This document shows, piece by piece, positions 57,635 to 64,000 of a stretch of 64,000 bases of DNA. The stretch covers positions 3,844,001 through 3,908,000 of the forward strand of contig NZ_CP041198.1 in NCBI RefSeq assembly GCF_006517815.1, read 5' to 3'. Each line of letters opens with the position of its first letter. The stretch's first letter is position 1. The position numbers and the translations under genes are program-made. Origin of the DNA: Pseudarthrobacter sp. NIBRBAC000502770 (GTDB taxonomy: Bacteria; Actinomycetota; Actinomycetes; Actinomycetales; Micrococcaceae). Below the pieces are notes generated by a model, which saw only the letters and a list, made by a program, of their open reading frames with translations, ran no database searches and was not told the origin of the DNA.

Positions 57635-58717
57635 CTATGCGTGGGCCTGGACCTGCACCGACGCGCGTTCCACGGCAGGGCAGTGGATCTTTGCCGGCCC
57701 GCCCGGGGCGGGGTCGATTCCCAGCAGCACCCGGACCCCGGCGGCGCCAAGTTCATAGTGCGGCAGGGCCACGGTGGACAGCGGCGGCCGGAGGTGCGCG
57801 GCGATGACTTCCTGGTTGTCGAAGCCCACCACGGCGACGTCCCCAGGGATGGCCAGGCCGTGTTCCCGCAGGCCGTCGTAGAGGCCCATGGCCATGCGGT
57901 CGTTGTAGCAGAACACGGCAGGGGCGCCTCGCTGAAGCAGCCCGGCCGTGGCCCGGTAGCCGCCTTCCTGGTCCGGATAGGCCTCCATCACGAGGTCCGG
58001 ATCGAACGGAATTCCGGCGTTCCCCAGGGCCTGGCGGTAACCTGCCAGCCGCCCGTCCTTGGCCGGTGCCGGAATGGTGGCGTTGATGAACGCAATCCGC
58101 CGGTGGCCGTGCGCCAACAGGAGTTCCGTCGCGGAGCGGCCGCCCTGGACCTCGTCCGGAACTACGGCGCGGGCGCCCTGTTCGTTGGAGAAGCAGTTCA
58201 CCAGGACGAAGTCCGCTTCCCGTAGCGGCGGCGGGATATCCGTCTGGCGGTGGAACCAGGTGGAGTAGAGGATGCCGCGCACCTTGTACTCCAGCATCAT
58301 GGCGATGGCGTCCTGCTCCAGCTCGCCGTTGCCCTCGGTATTGGCGATGAGCAGCGCGTAGCCGTGCTTCCAGGCCTCATCCTGCGCCCCGTGGATGATC
58401 TGGCCGGCAAATGGCGTGGTGGCTACGCCGTCGGCCACCAGCCCAATGAACTTGGACGTCCCGCTGACGAGTGTTTTGGCCATGGCGTTGGGCCGGTAGC
58501 CCAGGGTGCGGATGGCGTCCGTGACGCGCCTGCGGGTTTCCTCGGCAATGCGGGCGTCCTTTTTCTTATTGACCACCAGCGATACCGTGGCGGTGGAAAC
58601 GCCGGCCGCTTCTGCCACCTCGCGAAGGGTCACGGGATGCGGCCGCTCAGGCACCTTTGGCGAGGGGCGCCCTGTTTCCCGCGCGGATGCCTCCGCGCCA
58701 TTCTCCGTTGAACTCAT
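57635..58717 (-). CDS. LacI family transcriptional regulator
   Basis: A 360-aa LacI protein. The helix-turn-helix is VTLREVAEAAGVSTATVSLVVNKKKDARI (about residues 28-56). The ligand domain runs from about 90, with FIGLVADGVATTPFAGQIIHGAQDEAW and VAVVGFDNQEVIAAHLRPPLSTVALPHYELG. It overlaps the upstream SDR gene by ATGA, so its partner is that SDR rather than the ribokinase, with which it is convergent. Effector unknown; a sugar or sugar acid is usual. Confidence 0.87.
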   Translation of the reverse strand: MSSTENGAEASARETGRPSPKVPERPHPVTLREVAEAAGVSTATVSLVVNKKKDARIAEETRRRVTDAIRTLGYRPNAMAKTLVSGTSKFIGLVADGVATTPFAGQIIHGAQDEAWKHGYALLIANTEGNGELEQDAIAMMLEYKVRGILYSTWFHRQTDIPPPLREADFVLVNCFSNEQGARAVVPDEVQGGRSATELLLAHGHRRIAFINATIPAPAKDGRLAGYRQALGNAGIPFDPDLVMEAYPDQEGGYRATAGLLQRGAPAVFCYNDRMAMGLYDGLREHGLAIPGDVAVVGFDNQEVIAAHLRPPLSTVALPHYELGAAGVRVLLGIDPAPGGPAKIHCPAVERASVQVQAHA

Positions 58718-59451
58718 CTGCCCTCCAGGGTGACGCCTGTGTGTTCCGCGAGCCGGGCCAGCAGGCGGTCCTGGAATTGCGGATCATTGGCGGCCGGGTG
58801 CGGGGCCTGCCGGTGCTGGTGGTACCAATAGCCGCCGCTGGACAAGGCTGCCGGGTCGTCACTGGTAGCGAGCCATTCCTGGGTGCGGTGGCCCAGTTCC
58901 AGGCTGTCCGGTGCTGAGCGGCCGCCCATCCGGGTGGGCACCCATCCGGGATCAACCGCGTTGCTGGCAATGTCCGGCGCCAGCCTGGCCACTGCTGCCG
59001 ACAGCGCCGTGACGTGCAGCTTGGTGGTGGAGTAGGAGGCCGTCGTCGTGCGTCCTGCCCAGTCCAGGCCGTCCAGTCCGGTGTCGCCGCCGCGGTGCAT
59101 GCCGCTGCTCAGGTAGATGAGGCGGCGGGGTCCGGGGATCAGCGCTGTCAGGAGGTACGGGGCCACCACGTTCACCGGCAGCAGCGCCGCGCCGCTGAGG
59201 ACGCCGGCGTTGTGGATGACGGCGTCCAGCCGGCCGATTCGGTTGGCGTCGGCCGCGATCTGCCGGACCTCGGCCTGGGCCGCGAGGTCCCCGACAATGC
59301 ACTGTGCCCCGCGGTCCAGCAGGTGCTGTACCGCGGGGATCCGCTGCGGGGACCGCGCGTGCACGATCACCTCGTGTCCGTCCCGCAGCAGCGTGTCCGC
59401 TGTTGCCAGGCCGAGCCCTTCGGTGGATCCGGTAATGAAGACGCGTGCCAT
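58714..59451 (-). CDS. SDR family oxidoreductase
   Basis: A 245-aa short-chain dehydrogenase/reductase. The NAD(P) motif TGSTEGLGLATADTLL is at residues 7-22, the NAG motif in VIHNAGVLSG, the Ser in IYLSSGMHRGG and the Tyr/Lys pair in ASYSTTKLHVTAL. The long loop before the C-terminus (QEWLATSDDPAALSSGGYWYHQHRQ) resembles WWOX/retinol-dehydrogenase-like SDRs. It is coupled to the LacI gene. Substrate not evident. Confidence 0.85.
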   Translation of the reverse strand: MARVFITGSTEGLGLATADTLLRDGHEVIVHARSPQRIPAVQHLLDRGAQCIVGDLAAQAEVRQIAADANRIGRLDAVIHNAGVLSGAALLPVNVVAPYLLTALIPGPRRLIYLSSGMHRGGDTGLDGLDWAGRTTTASYSTTKLHVTALSAAVARLAPDIASNAVDPGWVPTRMGGRSAPDSLELGHRTQEWLATSDDPAALSSGGYWYHQHRQAPHPAANDPQFQDRLLARLAEHTGVTLEGR

Positions 59452-59500
59452 GCGGGGGCCTTCCTGATAGGTGGTGGTTCCCTACGCTACCCGCGCCGGG

Positions 59501-59812
59501 TCAGCCGCGCTTTCGGCCCAGGATCAGGGCCAGCACGCCGCCAAAGACAACAAGCACCACGCCCACGCCCAGCAGTCCGGAGTTGACGCCAGTGTTCGGC
59601 GCGGTTCCCGGTTCTGGGGCGCTGGGTGCTGCGTTGGCAGCTGCCTCCCCAACGTGCGCGCGGCCCGTTGGGGGTGCGGTGTGGTCAATGGAAAGGGAGA
59701 TCGGTGCTTCCGCCGGGGTGGCGGCGGCGTTGGCGGCTGCGCCGTTGGCGCCCAGCAGGCCGCCTGCGATTACGGCGCTGAGCAGGCATCCTCGGATAGT
59801 GCGGTGCATCAT
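59501..59812 (-). CDS. Small cell-surface protein with sortase-like C-terminal signal
   Basis: A 103-aa protein. The signal peptide is MMHRTIRGCLLSAVIAGGLL to ANAAA, followed by an Ala/Pro-rich middle. The C-terminus reads APNTGVNSGLLGVGVVLVVF and ends in a basic tail LGRKRG. Motif, hydrophobic stretch and positive tail form a sortase cell-wall sorting signal, with APNTG in place of LPxTG. It is therefore probably exported and attached to the wall or held in the membrane. No repeat or adhesion domain is visible; function unknown. Confidence 0.65.
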   Translation of the reverse strand: MMHRTIRGCLLSAVIAGGLLGANGAAANAAATPAEAPISLSIDHTAPPTGRAHVGEAAANAAPSAPEPGTAPNTGVNSGLLGVGVVLVVFGGVLALILGRKRG

Positions 59813-59894
59813 TTGGGGTTCTCCTGAAAGTTGGATCGGGCCTACTGCTTAGCCCGGGACTGGCTCGTTAGCGCTGGGACGCTCAGGGCCTCAA

Positions 59895-60833
59895 CTAGTC
59901 AGGGGATGATCCGGGATCGAAGGACACCGGTGGCATGGCCAGGGGCAAACCGCCTTGGACCCTGGAACGGCCGGCCGCGGGGATCTGCAGGGTATGGGGC
60001 GCGAGCCATGCGGGCAGGCCCGAACCATTGCCGCTGGTTGAACCGCTTCCGCCGGCAGCGGTGCCGGGCGGCGCATCAAAGGGTGCGTGGGACGGCGCGC
60101 TGTGCGGATCCGGTTCCGACAGCTGGAGCATGCCGGCGGCGTGCATAGCCTGCTGGGGGTGCGGCAGGCCGCTGCCGGACAGCCCTTCGTGGAGTGGCGG
60201 GAATTCGGGGGCGGCCAGGGCGGAACCCGGGGCCATGCCGGCGGGGGCAGCCACCGATGCGGCTGCCGCCGCGGGTGCTCCGTCTCGAGCCTGCGGCGCC
60301 CCGGCGACCGGCGGGAGGGCCGCCGCCGGCTCTCCCGCAGCGGGCAGGGGCACGGCGGTGAGAAGTGGGTCGAGGACCGGGGCAAGTGGTTCGAGGACCA
60401 CGCCGGCCACGGGAGAAATATTCCCCACCGTTCCGCCAACAACGCTGTCCACGGTGCCCAGGGCCGGATCCACTACTGCGGCTATGGATCCTTCCGGCGC
60501 GACAGTGTCGACTACCGGAACAGCATCTGCCACGTGGTCGGCCAGGGCAGTGGCGTCCTTGGCGGCCGCATGAAGGGATGGCACTGTTTCAGGCGCTGGG
60601 GCAGGCTTGCTGGCAGTCCCTGCCGGGATGGGTTCCAGGGCATCCCGGGCCTGCTGGCTAACTGCGGTAGCGACCCCTCCAGCGGCAGGCGGGGCAGCAG
60701 CCAGGAGTGGCTCATTGTGAGCGGCGGAATCAGCGGAGGCGCCCGCAGCGGACAGTGCGATCCATGCAGCTGCTGCCGCCATGGCGAGCAAAAGGGGGCG
60801 GAGGAAGGTCCACGCAGCGAGTTTTGGCTCCAT
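59895..60833 (-). CDS. Exported Ala/Pro-rich low-complexity protein
   Basis: A 312-aa protein with an N-terminal membrane/signal segment (FLRPLLLAMAAAAAWIALSAAGASA). The rest is Ala-, Pro- and Val-rich and low in Lys and aromatic residues. A mid part (AVPVVDTVAPEGSIAAVVDP to PVAGVVLEPLAPVLDPLL) has loose repeats of a VxxPL type seen in actinobacterial surface proteins. It has no sorting signal. It lies 80 bases upstream of the small sorting-signal protein on the same strand, and the two may work together at the cell surface. No family recognised. Confidence 0.6.
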   Translation of the reverse strand: MEPKLAAWTFLRPLLLAMAAAAAWIALSAAGASADSAAHNEPLLAAAPPAAGGVATAVSQQARDALEPIPAGTASKPAPAPETVPSLHAAAKDATALADHVADAVPVVDTVAPEGSIAAVVDPALGTVDSVVGGTVGNISPVAGVVLEPLAPVLDPLLTAVPLPAAGEPAAALPPVAGAPQARDGAPAAAAASVAAPAGMAPGSALAAPEFPPLHEGLSGSGLPHPQQAMHAAGMLQLSEPDPHSAPSHAPFDAPPGTAAGGSGSTSGNGSGLPAWLAPHTLQIPAAGRSRVQGGLPLAMPPVSFDPGSSPD

Positions 60834-60911
60834 GCCGTACGCCTCCCCCCGGACTCACCTGCAAACAATGCTGCCCACAATAAGCACAGCCCTGCGGCAG
60901 AGTCCAACAGC

Positions 60912-61583
60912 TCAGGCTGAGTCCGTTGGGGCCGCGCGGTGGTCGATGCGTGCAGTTACCGCGTCGATGCGGTCCATGGCTCCGTTGAGTTTCTGGACCG
61001 CGGCCCACAGGTCCGGCTGCTGTCGACGCACCGTATCCAGGCTGTCTCCCGTGGAGCGCAGGGAGCCAAGGTCGAAGCTGACATTCGTGCGGGCGCCTGC
61101 CACCGCGGCCCGGAGGGCGCCGAACGCAACAACAACGTCCGCAACCAATGAACGGTTGCCCTTGGTCGCCAGCCAGGCGAGGTCGTCGATGGCTTCGATG
61201 GCCCGCTCGCCAAGGACAGCCGACGATGCTGCAGCTTCCAGCGACGCACGGCGGACTGCCTCGTCCCGTTCCGGCCCCGGTTCCAGCCGGAAGGCAGCAC
61301 CGAAGGCTTTGGAGGCGGACGCATCGTCATCAGCCAGCTGCAGGGCTTCCCGGCGCAGCGCCTGTGCGCGGGTCCGTATCTCCGATGGCTTCCCGCCGTC
61401 GTCCTCGCCACCGCTGTAGCCGGCCACCATCGACGTCAGTGATGCCGCCACCGCCAGCATCAGGCCGGTACCCGCGCCCCCACCCGGTGAACCCGTGGAC
61501 TCCGCCAGTGCGCGCGTCCAGTCCTCGACAGTGGATCCCTGGGTTGTTGCTTCAGCCTCTTCCATGCCAGGAATGGTGCCCAT
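60912..61583 (-). CDS. Cyclodeaminase/cyclohydrolase (FTCD C-terminal) family protein
   Basis: A 223-aa, mainly helical protein. The glycine-rich signature ESTGSPGGGAGTGLMLAVAASLTSMVAGYS near residues 29-58 is that of formimidoyltetrahydrofolate cyclodeaminase and methenyl-THF cyclohydrolase (FchA) proteins. These act on one-carbon groups on folate. ATGs at 61583 and 61565 are both possible starts. It is a stand-alone gene with no folate genes nearby. The clusters in this window that release formaldehyde or formate (P450 demethylation, N-formyl cleavage) give a loose link to C1 metabolism. Confidence 0.78.
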   Translation of the reverse strand: MGTIPGMEEAEATTQGSTVEDWTRALAESTGSPGGGAGTGLMLAVAASLTSMVAGYSGGEDDGGKPSEIRTRAQALRREALQLADDDASASKAFGAAFRLEPGPERDEAVRRASLEAAASSAVLGERAIEAIDDLAWLATKGNRSLVADVVVAFGALRAAVAGARTNVSFDLGSLRSTGDSLDTVRRQQPDLWAAVQKLNGAMDRIDAVTARIDHRAAPTDSA

Positions 61584-61700
61584 AAATGTGGCGGGCTAAA
61601 CGGACACCCGGCAGGACGCCCGGACTCGCCCAGTTTTCGAGGCCCGGGCGGCCAGTGTGACAGGAGGCCGCTTCCCAAGGACGGATGTAGTCTCGGCAGG

Positions 61701-62492
61701 GTGCAACGCCACCGCTATGACTACGGCCAGGACCCCAGCCAGTGGGGCGAGCTCTTCCTGCCGGATCTTCCTGCGGGCAGAAAGCACCGGGGCGTTGTGG
61801 TGGTGATCCACGGCGGCTACTGGCGCTCCACGTACGGCGCCGAACTGGGGGAGCCGCTGGCGAGGGACCTGGCGGAGCATGGCATGGCCGCCTGGAACCT
61901 GGAGTACCGCCGTGCCGGGAACGGCGGAGGCTGGCCGGGGACCTTCCGGGACATCCTCGCGGGCATCGACAAGCTTGCCCCGCTCGCAGAACCGCACTCG
62001 CTGGACCTGGGCAAAGTGGTGGCTCTGGGCCATTCCGCCGGCGGCCACTTGGCAGTGTGGGCGGCGGGCAGGGACCGGCTGGAGGGGCTCGGGGCGGACG
62101 CCCGGCAAGTGAAGGACACGAACGACGGCGTCCGCCTCACCGGGGTGGTCAGCCAGTCCGGCGTGCTGAACCTTGCCGAAGCCGAGAGGCTGGGCCTGAG
62201 CAACGGCGCCGTGGGCAACCTGCTGGGCGGACCGTCGTCGGACTTCCCCGGGCGCCACCGCATGGCCGACCCCATGACAGCGCTGCCGCTGGACGTTCCC
62301 GTCTTCGCCGTCCACGCGGCGGAAGACGATGATGTTCCCCTGGGCATGTCCACAACGTACGTGGACGCCAGCCGGTCCGGACCCGTCCCGGCACGGCTGA
62401 TCACGGTGCCGGGGGACCACTTCGCGCTCATCGATCCCGCCGCGGAGGCCTATGTGACGTGCCGCGAACTGGTTGGAAAGCTGCTCGGCTGA
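61701..62492 (+). CDS. Alpha/beta hydrolase, BD-FAE / kynurenine-formamidase-like
   Basis: A 263-aa esterase. The oxyanion motif VIHGGYWRSTYG is near residues 35-46, the nucleophile in VALGHSAGGHLAVWA near 110-124, the Asp in HAAEDDDVPLG and the His in VPGDHFALIDP. The HGGYWR form and length are typical of arylformamidase/BD-FAE enzymes, which hydrolyse N-formylkynurenine or feruloyl-type esters. It starts with GTG at 61701 and is followed by a PfkB kinase 37 bases on. No tryptophan-pathway gene is nearby, so the substrate is open. Confidence 0.83.
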   Translation: MQRHRYDYGQDPSQWGELFLPDLPAGRKHRGVVVVIHGGYWRSTYGAELGEPLARDLAEHGMAAWNLEYRRAGNGGGWPGTFRDILAGIDKLAPLAEPHSLDLGKVVALGHSAGGHLAVWAAGRDRLEGLGADARQVKDTNDGVRLTGVVSQSGVLNLAEAERLGLSNGAVGNLLGGPSSDFPGRHRMADPMTALPLDVPVFAVHAAEDDDVPLGMSTTYVDASRSGPVPARLITVPGDHFALIDPAAEAYVTCRELVGKLLG

Positions 62493-62528
62493 CACGAACT
62501 GCTGACGCCGGCCTCTTTCTGGCAGAGT

Positions 62529-63476
62529 ATGACCATGCTCACAGTGATCGGCGAAGGCCTTGTTGACGTTGTCCAGCGCGCTTCCGGAATCGAGGCCCAC
62601 GTGGGCGGAAGCCCCCTGAATGTCGCGGTGGGCCTGGCCCGGCTGGACCACCCGATGCAGTTCATCGGCCGTTACGGCCGGGACGCGTACGGCGACTCGG
62701 TGGCGGCGCACCTGCGCGCCAGCTCCGTCATGCTGCCGATGCCCCCGGACGAGCTGCCCACCAGCGTGGCCACCGCACTGATTGACGACGACGGCGCCGC
62801 CACCTACACCTTCGACCTCGCCTGGGAGCTGCCGCACCTGGCAGACCGGCTTGGCTTCATGCTGCAGGGAACCACCCTGCTGCACACGGGCTCCATTGCC
62901 ACCATGCTGGCGCCCGGTGCCACCGAGGTGCTCGCCGCCGTCGAATACGCGCACCCGTCCGCCACCATCAGTTTTGATCCCAACTGCCGCCCCAGCATCA
63001 TCACGGACGTGGACTTTGCCCGGCGCCAGGCGGAAAAGTTCGTCACGTTGTCCGATGTCGTTAAGGCCTCGGACGAGGACCTGGCCTGGCTTTACCCGGG
63101 ACAGGATGTGCTGGATTCGGCCCGCAAGTGGCTGGCGCTGGGCGGGGAGGAAGGTCCGGCGATGGTGGTGGTCACCCGCGGTGCGGACGGCCCGTGGGGC
63201 GTGTGCCGTGCCGGCGAAGCCGCCATTCCTGCGCCCAGGGTGGAGGTGGCGGACACCGTGGGGGCTGGGGATTCCTTCATGGCGGCGCTGCTGTCCGGCC
63301 TGGTGGACCGGGAGCTGGACGGCGCCCAGAACCGGCAGGACCTGCGTGACCTTCCCGTCGAGGGACTCTCCGAACTCCTGCAACATGCCGCCCGTGCCGC
63401 GGCAGTCACGGTATCCCGCCCGGGCGCCAACCCGCCCACCCGGGAGGAGCTGCACGCGGCAGGAATGGAGGCCTGA
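62529..63476 (+). CDS. PfkB-family carbohydrate kinase (fructokinase-like)
   Basis: A 315-aa kinase. The N-terminal part TVIGEGLVDVVQ and HVGGSPLNVAVGLARLDH, a mid SFDPNCRPSIITD segment and C-terminal DTVGAGDSFMAALLSGL with the catalytic Asp match fructokinase-like PfkB enzymes. It phosphorylates a sugar, probably fructose, using ATP. Two ATG codons (62529 and 62535) are close; neither has a strong ribosome site. Possibly co-transcribed with the esterase upstream. Confidence 0.85.
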   Translation: MTMLTVIGEGLVDVVQRASGIEAHVGGSPLNVAVGLARLDHPMQFIGRYGRDAYGDSVAAHLRASSVMLPMPPDELPTSVATALIDDDGAATYTFDLAWELPHLADRLGFMLQGTTLLHTGSIATMLAPGATEVLAAVEYAHPSATISFDPNCRPSIITDVDFARRQAEKFVTLSDVVKASDEDLAWLYPGQDVLDSARKWLALGGEEGPAMVVVTRGADGPWGVCRAGEAAIPAPRVEVADTVGAGDSFMAALLSGLVDRELDGAQNRQDLRDLPVEGLSELLQHAARAAAVTVSRPGANPPTREELHAAGMEA

Positions 63477-63501
63477 GGCAGCATCCGGAGCGGGACGGTG
63501 C

Positions 63502-64000
63502 CTACCCCTCGTGGTTGTAGTAGGGCCACGGCAGGAAGCGGCGCTCACCACGTCGGTCCGGCCCGTCGAGGGTGACTTTCCCGGTGGCGGCCCACTCCAC
63601 GCCGCGCGGGAACATGCGGATGAACTCGATGCGCCGGAACGTGTCGATGTCGTGGCCTATGGTGATCGTGAAGCTGCGGCCGTTGCCATAGTTGTTGATC
63701 CAGGCAAGAGGCTGCTGCGTATTGATCCCGGGAAGGTTGGCGAGGTTTTCCTCCGGGATATCCACCGGGTAATGCGGCATGGGCCATTTGGGTGCATTCT
63801 CGTAGGACTCCACGTCATCGAATACTGACAGCAGTACTTCCGCGCCGCCGTACAGCTGCACGCCGGTCAAGATGTCGTCACCCGTGACGGTCCATGTCCC
63901 GCTGACACCCTCGGTGATGGGATGGCGGGGCTCGGAGGTTTGCAGCCGGGCCTCGCCCCAGGGCCGCGGCCGCAGCCCGGTGGACACACTGAGCTTCGCG
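63502..64000 (-). CDS. ThuA-like domain protein, N-terminus beyond the window
   Basis: The minus-strand frame enters from the window end and runs to the stop at 63502, about 166 codons. It contains HPITEGVSGTWTVTGDDILTGVQ, a mid segment PLAWINNYGNGRSFTITIGHD, and FIRMFPRGVEWAATGKVTLDG, which match the C-terminal half of ThuA-type proteins (trehalose utilisation / sugar-keto metabolism, class-I glutamine-amidotransferase-like fold). These enzymes help convert disaccharides to 3-keto forms or related steps. An in-frame GTG at 63987 is unlikely to be the true start. Convergent with the PfkB kinase. Confidence 0.75.
   Translation of the reverse strand, partial: AKLSVSTGLRPRPWGEARLQTSEPRHPITEGVSGTWTVTGDDILTGVQLYGGAEVLLSVFDDVESYENAPKWPMPHYPVDIPEENLANLPGINTQQPLAWINNYGNGRSFTITIGHDIDTFRRIEFIRMFPRGVEWAATGKVTLDGPDRRGERRFLPWPYYNHEG

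Noticed and set aside
61596..63551. 651-codon minus-strand frame opposite the esterase and PfkB kinase
   Set aside because: Same reason; the plus strand has complete catalytic motifs for both enzymes.
1..64000. CRISPR arrays, rRNA, tRNA and prophage modules
   Set aside because: No regular short repeats with spacers, no rRNA/tRNA-like sequence and no phage structural or integrase genes were seen. The only clear mobile element is the IS481 copy.

Overview
The window is a 64 kb piece of a high-GC actinobacterial chromosome or large plasmid. Codon use, GC-rich third positions, AAGGA/GGAG ribosome sites, many GTG starts and the gene families (DUF3072, DUF4193, CBU_0592-like, PAS-ANTAR, IS481) suggest a soil Micrococcaceae such as Arthrobacter or Pseudarthrobacter. 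No rRNA, tRNA, CRISPR or phage genes were seen. Most of the window is accessory catabolic DNA: transporters, dehydrogenases and their dedicated IclR, GntR and LacI regulators.

Layout. 0-3.5 kb: cut-off GT87 glycosyltransferase, small conserved proteins, a 3-hydroxyisobutyrate-dehydrogenase-like enzyme and a DUF202 membrane pair. 3.5-14.6 kb: an aromatic-catabolism regulon. A leftward ALDH-MBL hydrolase-MFS-MFS operon faces a coniferyl-alcohol-dehydrogenase-like SDR, followed by an IclR regulator, a phthalate-type reductase, a CYP199-like P450 and an MHS transporter. Two near-identical 19-bp palindromes mark the two control regions. 14.67-15.76 kb: an intact IS481-family insertion with a 6-bp target duplication. 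15.8-17.6 kb: GntR plus MFS pair. 17.65-26.05 kb: an IclR-controlled cluster with a tripartite tricarboxylate transporter (tctBAC), RraA-like aldolase, DUF1932 dehydrogenase, a second large permease and a cyclase. It is bracketed by two copies of a 112-bp structured repeat. 26-32 kb: mixed genes including MOSC, a frameshifted UvrA-like ABC protein, VOC, AraC and PAS-ANTAR. 32.4-37.5 kb: IclR, MHS transporter, hydroxyacid dehydrogenases and FAH-family hydrolase.

38.05-49.2 kb is the most interesting part. It is a divergent cluster around a GntR regulator with no sign of decay inside it. Leftward: SnoaL-flavin reductase fusion, NCS1 permease, isochorismatase-type amidohydrolase, NUDIX, stand-alone riboflavin kinase and succinate-semialdehyde dehydrogenase. 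Rightward: 11-codon leader, two DUF1185 proteins, alpha/beta hydrolase, ALDH, tautomerase and a luciferase-like flavin monooxygenase. The parts resemble the Rut (pyrimidine) and Pyr (pyridine) ring-opening pathways but match neither exactly. I infer import of an N-heterocycle, flavin-dependent ring cleavage, aldehyde oxidation, amide hydrolysis and exit through succinate semialdehyde to succinate, with a built-in FMN supply.

49.2-54 kb: broken DUF4193 copy, RelA/SpoT-domain protein, frameshifted M1 aminopeptidase and a LacI regulator. 54-57.6 kb: ribonucleoside operon (nucleoside hydrolase, MFS, ribokinase) under tandem LacI-type operators. 57.6-64 kb: second LacI, SDR, two secreted or surface proteins, a cyclodeaminase-family protein, an esterase, a PfkB kinase and a cut-off ThuA-like protein.
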